A stretch of DNA of 64,000 bases from Massospora cicadina. Lineage: Eukaryota > Entomophthoromycota > Entomophthoromycetes > Entomophthorales > Entomophthoraceae. The position numbers and the translations under genes are program-made. Under the pieces are notes generated by a model. It was not told the origin of the DNA. It did not search any database and was given only the letters and a program-made list of their open reading frames with translations. Of the stretch, positions 11,011-22,040 are shown piece by piece; the stretch's first letter is position 1, and each line of letters starts with the position of its first letter. The DNA lies in NCBI GenBank assembly GCA_022478985.1, contig JAKSZP010004188.1, positions 62,001 through 126,000 on the forward strand. Reading direction: 5' to 3'.

Positions 11011-11639
11011 ACCTCAACTGGTGCAGAACACTCTCAGAAATATAACTGTCTCAAAATTTCAATCTTGGGTTGAGGAAATGTCCTCAACATGGGACTTTCA
11101 AACACCTTTCTGTTCAAACCCACTAAACACCTAGGAAAATTTCAAAAAATTAACAATACAACATATTAAACATACAACATCAAGAAGATATAAGACAGCT
11201 TCAGCCATCATTAAACACACCTTGGCCGAAATTAATCGCCTGGAAAACAATGACATATGCACAGAATACAGCCCTGGATGGGGAAATAAATGGGCAGAGG
11301 TTTCTACACGTTAAAGCTCCTTGATATGTAGAAACCAACATCATGTTGGGGTTCATTACAGAGAAAAAACCCTAAAAGATGGATAAACTTGTTTGAGCTA
11401 ATTTTTCCGTCAATCCATGCCCAAAAGAACGTTGTAGCCTGCATACAAGTCTGACGGCCGGATATATCCATAGCAGAAACACCAAAAGAAGTTGTGATCA
11501 AAGTACACAGGTTTTATACAAATGTTTATAAATTCAACCTGGTCAAACCAGCAAAAAAATAAATTCCTCGCAAATGCACATATCAACACCTTGGCTCAAA
11601 AATCAATAATTTATATAACTTAATATCATATGAGGATTT

Positions 11640-12440
11640 ATGGGAAGCAGTGCACAATGAGGGTAATGCCCTGGACCAGATAAGCTTCCTTATGAATTTT
11701 ATAAAAATATTTTACTAACATATCTATTATTCTTTTAGCCTACATAAATAAGTTCATTATAGAAACATGCCTTCTACCTGGAGGCAAAGAATCCTGCAGT
11801 GTCACTATGTTAAAAAAAGGAGATAGACTAAACCTATCCAATTGGCGCCCAATCTTCTTAACTAATACTGACACTAAATATTTCACAAATATTATGGCCA
11901 AACAACTAGGGAAAATTGCAACTGATGTGATATTCTCATCACAATATGGAGTTGTCCCAAAAAAACCTTATGGGACAATATCTACACAGTTACAAATGTC
12001 TGGCAATCTAAAGCCTCTGGAGCGCTTGTTTTTTAGATCAAAAGAAGGCATACGACTGGGTGAACTGGACCTATCTCAGGGCCTGCCTTCAAGAATTCAA
12101 ACTCCCAAATAAGTTCAAAAACTGGGTGTTGGTGTTCACAGAGTCAGCCACCATGGCTGTGCGCAGAGAAGGTTATTTAACTAACTTAGTTTTTCCACAG
12201 AATGACTCAATAAGGGGACACTTTAAGCCCTCTAGTATATATTTTCAGTCTTAATCCCCTAATATGGAATACAAATGCCCTTATTAATGGAATCAATGTA
12301 TATGGCCACCAACTAGTCAAAATGATGGCTTTCGCTGATGATTGTGTGGTGGGTATATCCAACAACCAGGATGCTCGCATAATTGAGAAAATATCATAAC
12401 AGTACTCATCCATAAGCAACGCAACACTTAATAATGAAAA
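11640..12440 (+). pseudogene. LINE-I reverse transcriptase relic with FADD box
   Basis: The frame at 11807-12112 contains LKKGDRLNLSNWRPIFLTNTD, the fingers motif shared with LINE-II (FKKGDRLDLANWRLISLTNTD). Further on, in another frame, VKMMAFADDCVVGISNNQD occurs at about 12310-12370 with both catalytic aspartates intact. This enzyme would copy element RNA at the nicked target. At least three frame changes separate the motifs. Confidence 0.8.
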
Positions 12441-13960
12441 AACTGAAATTATACTCCTGGGAAAATATCAGACCCATTGGATGCATTCTACCTTGGGTCA
12501 AAAGACCAATACAACACAAGACTCCTCACCAGACATAGGAGGTGATGATTATCAATTACCCACTGGAACTTCCCTTCACTACCAAGCCAGCAGCTGGACC
12601 TGTCCGCCACTAGGGGATATGGTCAGAGGTGGGGGTTACCTAACACCATGATGAAAGATCAAATTCTAGATAAAAATAACAAAAAGCATCGCCTCCTTGC
12701 ATGATCACTAAAATAAGTCTAACAGGACGAGTTATCATACCTAATTCAATGATATTATCAACCATATGGTTTATGGCCCATGCAATTACTTTCTCACCGT
12801 CCTTTTTTAAAAAATATATGCCTTAATACAGGGATGGTTTTGGTCCAACCATAATGTCCCTGTGCGCCTTGAAACTCTATTTGGCCCTAGGAGGAATGGA
12901 GATATGGGACTAGCTAATTACGTAGAGCAAGCGGCCCATATACTAGGATCCTTGATAGCTCAGATGACTAGTCCAGAACTTCCAGACATACATTAGGATA
13001 TAGCAGCAAGATTTTATGTTACATAAGTACTTCATTTAAGAATACAGATCATCCAAACTCATTGATTAAGTATATGGCGTCTCGCCCAACAACTGCAGGA
13101 CCATATGTTACTCCTGTACACTTTAAACGAATACTTCTAGCCATTTGAAGAGCAGAGTGGAAGATCCACATATGTGGCCAGACCAGTCACCGAGGACGCC
13201 CAAGGCTAACTCACAGATGGGAAGTTAATGGCCAAATAGTTACAGATAACATAATAAACCGAAATCTGAGTACCATTGCCAGGATTGATTACCTGGATCA
13301 TATGGACATACCATACAGCCTAGAGACCCAAAGAACGGTCTGGAGATACTCACACCACTCACTAATAAAACCCAGGATATGCTTACATGTATGGAGATGC
13401 ATGTGGAGAGTGTTTTGCAAAGCAGAACAATCAAACGCTTCCCACTCTTCACGCAAAATATGTGGTCAATATGAAATCTTAGTACACCGCCTAGAATAAT
13501 GTCCAACATTGCTAGCTATCTGGAAAGAGGTCATGCGTTTTTCCATCAAGATAATGGACCATCATTTAGTTTAGCTATGTATATGTTGCTTTGAACATGG
13601 AATCACCTATTTATCCATATTTAAGGAGATAATAGTAGCAATAGCACTATGGACAATCCATACTATAGTATTGGATCCTTTACAGGTTCAACGCCTACCC
13701 TACAAGAAGTCATGAATCTTTTTCACTACCATATATTGAAACATTTTCAAGCATGGTCTTTGGAAACATGACCCCACGCAACAGAAGGATAATTAATTCA
13801 TGGTTCCTCATATGATTCAAAATATTGACTTATTCCTTCACTTATTCTGCATCCAATGACAAGTCATCATAAATTCCACCTATTGTCCTAAAATTGGTGG
13901 TCCTGGAGGCAATAGGAGGGGCTAAAAACCTTTGGGGTGTTTTTAATTATTCACGGTTAC
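12441..13960 (+). pseudogene. LINE-I ORF2 C-terminal region with zinc-binding motif
   Basis: Continues ORF2: LSTIWFMAH-like thumb remnants near 12760, LASYIEQAAHILGSLI-like remnants near 12910, then LDHMDIPYSLETQRTVWRYS at 13290-13350 matching LINE-II (LDMMDIPYSTETQKTIWKYA), followed by RKICGQYEILVHRLE near 13450-13500. LINE-II has CVVCGQYGTLFHRL here, a zf-RVT-like CX2CX6H motif; LINE-I has lost the first Cys. The rest (to 13960) matches the LINE-II C-terminus and 3' UTR. Confidence 0.7.
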
Positions 13961-14022
13961 TATTATTTTATAGTCATTATATCAGAAGTGTACGTCCCCT
14001 GGTTGACCTTCCCCAAATAAAT

Positions 14023-14961
14023 TAGAGAAAACAAGTTGCAGCTAATCATCAGCCAGGATGACAAGGCTAAACTAATCTGATTTACCAACTGATAAAAGTA
14101 GGGTTATGACACTTTTAGCTTTAGGTTCAAAATGACCCAACCTGATGCAAATTGAGCTATTTTCTTCCAATGTTGTCAATAACGTTAATCAGTTATTTAT
14201 ACCTAAATCAAAGATTTACCTGATTCTATTGCCATGTCTCTGTCCCCAAATTCATATGATATTTTCGAACCCTTGGCTACCCTAATTAAGGGTCAGCCTT
14301 ATTTTAAAATAAACACCTTTTTTGGCTACCCATTTGTATTAATTATCTATCTAGTTGAGTATATCCTAGCCATGATGTGTAGTGGTGTAGAAAAGGGGGT
14401 CACGAGGGGGTGGGAACCCTATGCAAATTAGATGCAGAGTGTCTTTTCAACCACTCAAACACCCCAAGTATTGCGAAAACTCTGTGAGAGCAGAGCTTCA
14501 AAATGTGGGCCAAAGACAAGGGACTAGGTGAGGGCTGGCCTCATGAAAGTTGGTATTGGGAAGTCCACAGGTCACATAGCCCAAGAGATGCAAGGATGTG
14601 TGTTGGGTGCTGGGCCTGCCAATGATGCTGGACTCACCTGAGGTGAAGTTGCTTGGCTGCTCTGATGCTTAGGGGCTGCTGCTTGCTTACTTACTGTTCA
14701 ACGTGAATTGATTATTATGGCCAATAAAGGACTGCCAATCATTATATCATCGTACTGAATCATCAGCAGAGCCCCAAATTGTCGAAAATGCCAATTAACG
14801 ATATTTGTTGCTTACCACAAGAGACTTTCGCTTGTAGGCTGCTTGGCCAAACTGAGACAAAGTTCAGTATATGTGAGGGGGAGAGGGATGGAAGTATGCA
14901 AGGTGCATTTTTCATAACTTTGGCTTGGTGGGCGAAATATTGAAATTGCATTTTTTCATTT
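14023..14961 (+). repeat. Repeat P1, right part
   Basis: Aligns with 15266-15967 plus 21921-22000 (P2): GAAAACAAGTTGCA, GGxAGAAAAxxxGGT, GATGCAGAGTG, CTGTGAGAGCAGA, AxCATCAGCAGAGCC. It lacks gypsy-4: AATCATTATATCATCGTACTG (14737-14757) corresponds to the gypsy-4 target. No coding function seen; a 65-codon frame at 14234-14431 has no recognised motif. Confidence 0.7.
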
Positions 14962-15967
14962 ATTCAGCTTTGGCTTGGATTGAGCTTAGCACCAACCTTT
15001 GGGTTGAGTGGCCTCTTTTTTTGTTTTGTATCTTTTTATCTTTTTAGGTGCAGGTGAAGCCACAAAGTCACCAGCAGATTAGATCTAATACACATGAATT
15101 GGAAATTCAGGCAATTAGGATAATATCGTTCATATGCTGACATTTCCTATCTCTAATAAAATTATTTAAGTTATGACAGATTAACCAATAATAATGGGAC
15201 GCCAAGAAAATGGCAACTCAGAAAATTTATACTGAAACATTTAACTATTTAGAGAATATTTCACTGAGGGAAAACAAGTTGCATAAAATCACCAGCTAGA
15301 ATGAAAAACCAAATTACTCTAATTTACAACTAACATAGATAAGATTTTAAAACTTTCAGCTCTAGGAGTGAAGTAACCCAATATATGGCATAAATTTAGC
15401 TCTTTCCCTATTGATGTCGTCAATAATGTTTTTAATTAAATGAAAAATAAAATTCACAGGAATAACCTCAAACTATCGCTAGGATTCTGCCCCCAAATCT
15501 CTTTAATATTTCAAAATTCCTTGGCTGCCCTACTTAAGAGTCAGCCTTATTTTCATAAAAGAACACCTTTCACCTACCCATTTGCATTTATTATCTACCT
15601 AGATGAGTAAATCCTAGCAAAGTTTGGTAATGGTAGAAAAAAGGTTGTAAGGGGTGGGCAATCCTGGGAAATTTAGATGCAGAGTGGCATGTCAACTGCT
15701 CAAACACCGCAAGCAGCGAGGAAACCCTGTGAGAGCAGAACACTGACTGCAGGCCAAGAATGAGGGACCAAGTGAGGGCCACATGAGAGTTGTTATTGGT
15801 AGACATCAGTCCTCCCAGGCCAAGTAGGCTAAGTATGGATTTTGGATGCTGGCCTTCCATAGGTGATAGAATCACTTGAGCTGTGTTTCTGAATGCACCA
15901 ATGCTCAGGGGTTTCTGCTCGTGAACATACTGCAAAGGGATGAGTTAATGGTGGTTGCCAAAGAAGG
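14962..15967 (+). repeat. Repeat P2, left part, adjacent direct copy of P1
   Basis: Begins ATTTATTCAGCTTTGGCTTGG directly where P1 ends, so P1 and P2 are head-to-tail. The unit, with insertions removed, is about 1.2 kb. P2 has the empty LINE-I site at 15266-15282 and is itself split by gypsy-4. It could be two LTR-like units or a tandem duplication; TG/CA termini are not obvious. Confidence 0.65.
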
Positions 15968-15972
15968 GCTTA
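15968..15972 (+). repeat. Gypsy-4 target-site duplication, left
   Basis: GCTTA, matching 21916-21920. Five base pairs is the usual size for Ty3/gypsy integrases. Confidence 0.85.
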
Positions 15973-16823
15973 TGTAAGGAGAGTGTCTATAACTCTTCTG
16001 TTCCAGCGTGGAAGTGCCTGGCGCACAGGGCCCACGCCAGGGAACTTGCCGTCAGTACAAAAGTTACTAGAGCCCAGCAGAGGGTGCTGGAGCAATAATA
16101 ACTCAAGCATAGAATTGCAGTATTAATAACCAAAGCCCAACCAAAAGTGACTAGGTGCACAGGGTAAGAAGGGGTAGGCGCACCAGGTTGGAGGGAACCT
16201 GGGTGACCCAATGGTGAATGAGGGGATACCCTAATCATTTTCAGAATGGATTGGTTTATGTAGCATGAGACCTCTTCGAAGAGGTCTGCACACAGGATCA
16301 TTTGATGTAACATAAATAAAAAATGGGAAATGGGGAAAGGCTTATTGTGAGAATTCAACAAACCAGGAACATTGATCGTGGAAAACATATTAAACTTTGT
16401 CAGGGAAATTTGGGGTCTGCCAAAGCAGTCCCAAGCAATGATTCTCCAATAGGCAAACACTACCATCCAAATTGTTAGAATACACCAAAACTGACTTCAC
16501 TCAAGTAATTGATTGAAGTTGGATCTGACCCAAACGCTTAGTTTCATAAAAGGAATGGGTTTTAAACCCCCGTTCCTCAATCATCCAAATCGACCCATCA
16601 TTGTTAATTGAATAATCTGTTAATTTTAACGCCTGGGCTGACGCAAGGGGCTGGGCGTTCTGCACCTCACTAGTACCAACCTGAGCATATTTGGCTTGTA
16701 CCCAGCGTTGGTCTGATGTGTTCTTGAGGTCAGGGAGGGCTTGAAGCTTCACCTTCTGGGCCTCCTGTCGCCCAGCCTTATCCTTGGGTTTGGTGCTCAC
16801 TATCATAGCATTTAACCATGACA
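15973..16823 (-). repeat. Gypsy-4 3' LTR
   Basis: 851 bp, matching 21067-21915. On the plus strand it starts TGTAAGGAGAGTGTCTATAA and ends CATGACA. The LTR holds the sense-strand frame described separately. An inverted repeat, CCTCTTCGAAGAGG (16270-16283), lies inside and could form a hairpin. Confidence 0.9.
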
Positions 16824-16824
16824 T
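16501..16824 (-). CDS. LTR-encoded 107-residue frame of gypsy-4 (possible Gag N-terminus)
   Basis: An open frame starts at the very edge of the LTR on the element strand. It contains STKPKDKAGRQEAQKVKLQA and SDQRWVQAKYAQ. The 5' LTR copy (21719-21946) keeps the same frame (RQEAQKVKFQAL, LDQRWVQVKY). Gypsy-6's LTR at about 27860-28060 encodes a diverged version (AGLSAPKHTLDQRWIRVR). The starting Met at 16824 uses one base outside the LTR; an internal Met (AMIVSTKPKD) is an alternative. No known domain recognised; a capsid-related role is inference from position and strand. Confidence 0.5.
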   Translation of the reverse strand: MSWLNAMIVSTKPKDKAGRQEAQKVKLQALPDLKNTSDQRWVQAKYAQVGTSEVQNAQPLASAQALKLTDYSINNDGSIWMIEERGFKTHSFYETKRLGQIQLQSIT

Positions 16825-17571
16825 TATCCTCTACTCCTGATGGGCTCAACCCCCCTCCAGGGGCTTGTGCAAGGGAAAAGTTCTTGTGGGCTGGGGCCAA
16901 CTTCATAGCAGCAACGGTAGGTTTGTGTTGAGCTCCAGCGGCCTGGGGGAAACGCTTATGGAAGGCTTAAATCAGATCTTAGGCATGCACACAGTCACGC
17001 GCTGGGACCCAACTGTTCTCTGCAGCGTCAAAACCCTTCCAAGATACCAGGTACTCAAGTCTTCTTTAACACGGCGGGAGGCGACTATTTCATCCACTTC
17101 CAATTCTGGAGCCCCATCAACGAGATAGTTCTCAAGAGTCTCTGGCGGGACCTTTAAACAACGTATATTTGCTCTCATGAAAGACAGAGAAGGTCTAAAA
17201 CAAAGAGGGAAGATCCAACTGATATGAGGCATGACCCACCTTTCTAACAACACAGTAAAGGCCAATCCTCTTTGGCCCCAGCTTTTTGCATGGCTGCTTG
17301 ATAAAGATGTCACGAGCATCAAGCATCACAAGATCCCCTTCCTTTTACGCTGGACCCACTCATCTCTTACCATTAGCGTTCTTCTTATAGACTTGCATAG
17401 CCGCCTCCAAACGTGTGGACACCTACTGGTGGACCTTCTTGATAGTCCTGGCAAAGTCCACCACCACTTCGACTTTGGAACCACAGCTGGGCTCCATGTT
17501 AAAGGCAGGTTAAAGCCATGGTTGGCGAAAAAGGGGAACAACCTATCAAAGAGTACAAAGTGTTGTTATAG

Positions 17572-18144
17572 CTAAACTGGGCCATAGGAAGGTGAGAAAC
17601 CTAATCTGAATGATCTGCAGCGGTGTAACACTACAGAAACTGCTCCAAGCACTGGTTCAATCATTTGGTCTGCCCATCTGATTGGGGTGGTAGGCAGTTG
17701 AACGGCAGGGGCGAATCTGAAGAATCTTACACAACTCTTCCAAAAGACAGAGGTGAACTGGGGTCCCCGGTCACTGATTATTTCTTGGGGAACCCCATAG
17801 AGCGCAAATACATGTGTGACGAAGAGTCTGGCCATCTCAGCAGCGGATATTGTCATTCTGCAAGGAATAAAGTGGGCGAACTTTGTAAAGCGGTCCACCG
17901 CCACCATGATGGCATCATAACCATCAGAAACGGGTAATTCCACAATGAAATCCACCGATAGTGAGGTCCAGGGCCCTTCTGCCTTTTGTAATGATACCAA
18001 CAAGCCTGATAACAGTTGATGAATGGGTTTCATATGATTGCAGATCAGGCACTCTTTACAATATAGTCCCACCTGAGCAGGCAAGCCATTCCAATTGTAA
18101 GTGCGTCTTACTAAACTAAGGTCTTTTCTTTCCCAGGATGACAA
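17572..18144 (-). pseudogene. Gypsy-4 integrase
   Basis: A 190-codon frame with CLICNHMK (the CX2C half of the HHCC zinc finger), LSVDFIVELPVSDGYDAIMV (first catalytic Asp), VPQEIISDRGPQFTSVFWKS (second catalytic Asp intact) and then a degenerate ADQMIEPVLG where Q-T-E-R-x-N would be expected, still with Glu. This is a D,D-35-E integrase of the SDRGPQF type. The upstream HH half lies in another frame near 18111-18200 (HHDGITVCHPGKEKT). The C-terminal part continues to about 17330 in other frames. Confidence 0.8.
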
Positions 18145-18501
18145 ACGGTGATTCCATCATGATGGTCCTGGATGATTTCCAGGCGCAGTGGTCCAGCAGA
18201 AACCCATAGGCGCCCCTGAAACCACACCATCTCATCCTTTATGTGATAACCCCTGGATAAGTTTTCCTGATTCAGAGAGCTCTTAGCAAGAACCATAGTA
18301 TACTAAACTGATAGTGGCTGAGAAAGAGCTACTTTTTTGAACATACTAAATCCTCTGCATTATCCAGAGGTGCAAGCGCTGGCGTGTTGGCTGTGGAATC
18401 GGGAAGTTGAGACAGAATCTTACCTAGTGGAATCGTCGACTGGGTGTTATGAATCTATCCTCTTTTGGATTGGGCACCAAAGCAAGGTTGCATCTTAAGC
18501 A

Positions 18502-19074
18502 TCAGCCAAAACATTCTCCTTTCCCTTGGTAGCTCATAGGAAAATGCAAATTGAGCAAGGGTTTCATGCCAATGGGTTGCCGTGGAGTTAGGAAATGAGG
18601 AGCGCGATAGTAAAGCAAAGCACGGTGATCTGTACGTACATGAAAAGGTTGGGAGGAGCCATGCAAGTGGTGACGCCAATAAGTCAGCGCCTCCACCACT
18701 GCTAGTAACTCCTTGTTGTAAACGGCGAAATTTAACTCAGAAAAAGACATTTTTTAAGGAAAATATCCCACTGGATGCTCAGTCCCATCTTTAGCTACTT
18801 GTTACAAGGCAGATGCTATGGCAAAGTTGGAAGCATCAGTAGACACAATGAACTCCTTTGCAGGATTGACATGGCGAAGGATGGAAGTGGATAAAAGGGT
18901 GCACTTCACTTCTTGGAAAGCATCCTCCAAAATAGGCGACCACTGGAACACCTTTGCACCACTAGCCTTATATAAGGGCGCTGCCATCTTAGAAAGATTG
19001 GGCGTGAACTTCTTGAGGAACGTACATGTCCTCAAAAAACTTCTCAATTCTTTTACTGATGTGGGGGTGGGCAT
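18502..19074 (-). pseudogene. Gypsy-4 RT connection and RNase H
   Basis: 19074-18802 reads ELRSFLRTCTFLKKFTPNLS, then AAPLYKASGAKVFQW, then FIVSTDASNFAIASAL, the RT thumb/connection and the first RNase H Asp. 18750-18502 continues in a new frame with NFAVYNKELLAVVEAL and FHVRTDHRALLYYRAPHF. The usual motif is Y-D-K-E-L-L-A; here the Asp is Asn through GAC-to-AAC in an ACG/ACA context, so a frameshift and a lost acidic residue both disable it. Confidence 0.8.
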
Positions 19075-19099
19075 TCACAAATCGCCTTTTCCTTGTCTG

Positions 19100-19790
19100 G
19101 TGTTATCATATGTACTTGGTCAAACACGACGCTGCCCAGAAAAGTGACCTAGGACTTGAAGAATTTACATTTGCTGATCTTTAAGGTGGGCTTATTTTAA
19201 CCTCTCTACTACTTGCTTAATGTGACTGCATGTGACTCATGATCTGGGGAAAACACCAGGATATCATCCATGTAAGCGACCGCGCATACCCCTAACAGGT
19301 CCCCCAACGCAGCATCAATGCGGCGTTGAAAGATGGCAGGAGCATTCTTAAGCCCAAATTGGTATAGCCTAAAATTGGAAGATCCCTTTTCTGGTATTTA
19401 ATGCGGTTAACCACTCCTGTCCCTTCTTTATATGGATCTGATTAAAAGCATTGAGGCAATCCATCTTGGAGAAGACTTTAGCCTTCTCCACATAACGCGC
19501 AATCTGTGAATCTAAAGGAATGGGATGGAGGTCTGGTATAATAACATTGTTTAAATTCCCATAATATACACAAGGGCGTAAAGTTCCATTGGCCTTCTCC
19601 ACAAAGAGAAGCGGGGAGCAGACAGGGGAGGTACGCTGAAATATTGCACCTTTGGCTAACTGCTCATTCACTCACACATCTAAAGCCTCTTCCTCCCGGA
19701 CAGTTAATGGGCAAATGGGGGAAGATATACGCACCAGATCCACTGTGAGCTTAAACTCACAAACGTACTAATAATGATCAGGTAGTGCAT
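19100..19790 (-). pseudogene. Gypsy-4 reverse transcriptase
   Basis: The 19671-19369 frame contains QLAKGAIFQRTSPVCSPLLF, then QIARYVEKAKVFSKMDCLNA and FNQIHIKKGQEWLTALNTRK, typical gypsy RT blocks. A frame change follows, then FGLKNAPAIFQRRIDAALGD and AYMDDILVFSPD at about 19250-19360, with the YMDD catalytic pair intact. This is the best-preserved gypsy RT active site in the window. A conserved Asp in the expected C-V-D-Y-R-x-L-N block is Tyr here (CVYYGNLNN). Confidence 0.85.
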
Positions 19791-19794
19791 TAGC

Positions 19795-20754
19795 TTAAGC
19801 TGCATCAAAAGAATATTCCAACCTCTCCAAACAGGGAGGTAAGGGAACTTCCACTGAGGGCTTCAGCAAAGGGGAAAGATTAAAAGTGTGAATATTGGGC
19901 CAATGGGACAATTTGACCTGAAAGTGTGCATCAGTCAAAGGAGCAATAAACTTGTGACCATTTAACAAGGACAAGGATAGAGTGTTTTCTTTCAAATTAA
20001 TCCTGACGTCAAACTTTCTCCACCACTCTACACCCAATATAATGAGGAACATGAGGTTTTTAATAGCTTGAAAGTGGTCAGACAGAAGATAGGATTCCAC
20101 CTGGTCGTCAACTAACACAATGACGTTTAGTGTGGGGATACCTTGAGAAGCCCCACCTCAAACAATACCACCTGGAGAGTAACTCAACTCAAGGTAATCA
20201 GCAAGGTCTAAGTTGACAAAATTATCAGAGGCACTGGTATCCACTAAAATTGTTGTGCAGAACTTCCCCAAAGGGGATGTAAGGATAGCGGTTAATAAGA
20301 AGTATCCAGAATGGGATTTATTCAAAGCAGAAAACGCTACCACCTCACCTGAAAATTCTTCCTCTGGATTGAGCAAGCCATCAGGATATGTTTTGGAATC
20401 ATAGAAGGGGGAGGGATAGCTGACCACTCTTACTACTGAGGTCACATATCCCACCATGCCTTCTGCAGGTGCATATACTTTATCATATTTAAAGCGAAGT
20501 TCTTTGTACACTTCCTGAGTGCCACGGATCATGGTAGGGGTCAAAAGAGGGTTCTCAGTAGTAATTTGATATACTGGAATAGGGTTCTCATGCAAGCCAT
20601 AAAAGCTAATAAACGGTTCAGAGGTATAGATAAGGTTTTTGTTATAAAAGGCATTTTTAGACGCAAATGACCCTATCCCCCTAATAGAAACGTAATGCCC
20701 AACGTTATCCAAGGCCAACACCCTCAGGCCCATCTGCGACAATTCTCCTGGCAT
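19795..20754 (-). pseudogene. Gypsy-4 protease-containing polyprotein segment
   Basis: A 198-codon frame (20754-20158) includes NVGHYVSIRGIGSFAS, DSKTYPDGLLNPEEE and TTILVDTSASDNFVNLDLAD. The last is the aspartic-protease active-site block, normally D-T-G-A; here Gly is Ser (ACC AGT, from a likely ACC GGT). A second frame (20118-19795) holds ILGVEWWRKFDVRINLKEN, the distal protease block. Gypsy-6 has the homologous site intact as DIGASDN. The protease would have processed Gag-Pol. Confidence 0.75.
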
Positions 20755-20781
20755 TGTCAGAATGCGCTGCTGAAGTAAACC

Positions 20782-21129
20782 TCATTTATTTAAATTGAAT
20801 TTGTGAATTTTGGTGAAAAATCGGGGAATCATGACTTTTGGACCCAGAAGCATCCGTGCCCACCAGGTATGAGCACAAAGGGTGGGTACTTTTAAGTTGG
20901 AGGCAGCCAAAATAATGCTGAGATGCTCCAACCCTCGGGAAAAAGAGGAAACAGCAGTGCGGCTGACCACAGCCAAAGCCCACAGCCAGTACCCACTGTT
21001 TACCCATTGAAAAAGGCACACATGGAAAAAGTTCATGCGCATAAATTTAGAAGGTTGGTTAAAAAATGTAAGGAGAGTGTCTATAACTCTCCTGTTCCAG
21101 CGTGGAAGTGCTTGGTGCACAGGGCCCAC
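20782..21129 (-). CDS. Gypsy-4 frame crossing the 5' LTR/interior junction
   Basis: A 115-codon frame starts inside the LTR and runs about 285 bp into the interior. At the junction it reads VIDTLLTFFNQPSKF. Gypsy-6 reads DTLLTKLN, stop, PF at the equivalent place (43210-43250), and gypsy-3 has FHDIIDQPLFPATS. Further inside it has LFQWVNSGYW, comparable in position with ALQWLPLPNEH of gypsy-3. This suggests a Gag frame that starts in the LTR. No known domain is recognised with confidence. Confidence 0.45.
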   Translation of the reverse strand: MGPVHQALPRWNRRVIDTLLTFFNQPSKFMRMNFFHVCLFQWVNSGYWLWALAVVSRTAVSSFSRGLEHLSIILAASNLKVPTLCAHTWWARMLLGPKVMIPRFFTKIHKFNLNK

Positions 21130-21915
21130 TCCAGGGAACTAGCCATTAGTACAAAAGTTACTAGAGCCCAGCAGAGGGTGCTGGAGCAATAATAATTTAA
21201 GTATTGAAGCTCAGTCTTAATAACCAAAACCCAACCAAAAGTGACTCAAGCACAGGGTAAGAAGGGGTAGGCGCACCAGATTGGAGGGAACCTGGGTGAA
21301 CCAACGGGGCATGATGGTTTAACCTAATCATATTCAAAATGGAATGGTTTACATAGCATGAGACCTCCTCGAAGGGGTCTGCACACAGGATCATTTGATG
21401 TAACATAAATAAAAATGGGAATTGGGAAAGGTATTATTGTGAAAATTCAACAAACCAGAAATGTTGGTTGTGGAAAACATATTTAAACTTCGTCAGAGAA
21501 ATTTGGGGTCTGGTGAAGTGGTACCAAGCACCAATTCACCAATAGGAAAACACTACCATCCAAACTGGTAGAATACATCAAATCTGACTTCACTCAAGTA
21601 ATCCATTGAAGTTGGATCTGACCTGAACGCGTAGTTTCATAAATGGAATGGGTTTTAAACCCCTGTTCCTCAATAAACCAAATTGACCCATTTTTGCTAA
21701 TTGAATAAACTGTTCGTTTTAAAGCCTGGGCTGACGCAAGGGAATGGGCGTTCTGCACTTCACTAGTACAATCTGGAGATATTTGACTTGTACCCAGCGT
21801 TGGTCTAATGTGTGCTTGAGGTCAGATAGGGCCTGAAACTTCACCTTCTGGGCCTCCTGTCGCCCAGCCTTATCCTTGGGTTTGGTGCTCACTATCATAG
21901 CATTTAACCATGACA
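21067..21915 (-). repeat. Gypsy-4 5' LTR
   Basis: 849 bp, paired with 15973-16823, with scattered substitutions and small indels between them, so the insertion is not recent. The adjoining interior on the element strand starts TTTTTTAACCAACC. No TGG-starting primer-binding site is seen there. Confidence 0.9.
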
Positions 21916-21920
21916 GCTTA
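21916..21920 (+). repeat. Gypsy-4 target-site duplication, right
   Basis: GCTTA, matching 15968-15972. Confidence 0.85.
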
Positions 21921-22040
21921 ATCATCATATCGTCAGCCTGGCTCATCAGAAGAGCCTAAAACTGTCGCAAAAGGCTAAAATAAAAATACCATGGATGTAA
22001 AATTGAAACTGCTTAAATACATAGATAATGGCTGGGAACT
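21921..22040 (+). repeat. Repeat P2, right end
   Basis: ATCATCATATCGTC followed by CATCAGAAGAGCC and ACTGTCG resumes P2 after gypsy-4, matching 14741-14785 in P1. Confidence 0.65.

Larger units (their letters stand above)
8790..14022 (+). mobile_element. LINE-I: old, nearly full-length L1-like LINE
   Basis: About 5.2 kb with ORF1, endonuclease, RT and C-terminal zinc region in LINE order, all broken by stops and frameshifts. It aligns along its length with LINE-II. The 3' tail (TACGTCCCCTGGTTGACCTT, CCCC, AATAAATTA, ending near 14022) is the LINE-II/HAL-3 tail. A decayed duplication flanks it: TAGAAAAAATTGTAG (8775-8789) and GAGAAAACAAGTTGCAG (14025-14041). Repeat P2 has the uninterrupted site at 15266-15282. 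It is visibly more AT-rich than LINE-II, which fits greater age. The 5' end is approximate. Confidence 0.8.
15973..21915 (-). mobile_element. Gypsy-4: structurally complete Ty3/gypsy element, coding on the minus strand
   Basis: 5,943 bp between perfect 5-bp duplications (GCTTA), with paired 0.85-kb LTRs. On the element strand the LTRs start TGTCATGG and end CCTTACA. Order on the minus strand is short Gag-like segment, protease, RT, RNase H, integrase, the standard Ty3/gypsy order. The interior is only about 4.2 kb and leaves little space for a conventional Gag before the protease. All genes carry stops or frameshifts. P1 shows the target without it. Confidence 0.9.

Noticed and set aside
14234..14431. 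65-codon frame in repeat P1 as a conserved gene
   Set aside because: The corresponding segment of P2 does not keep the frame.
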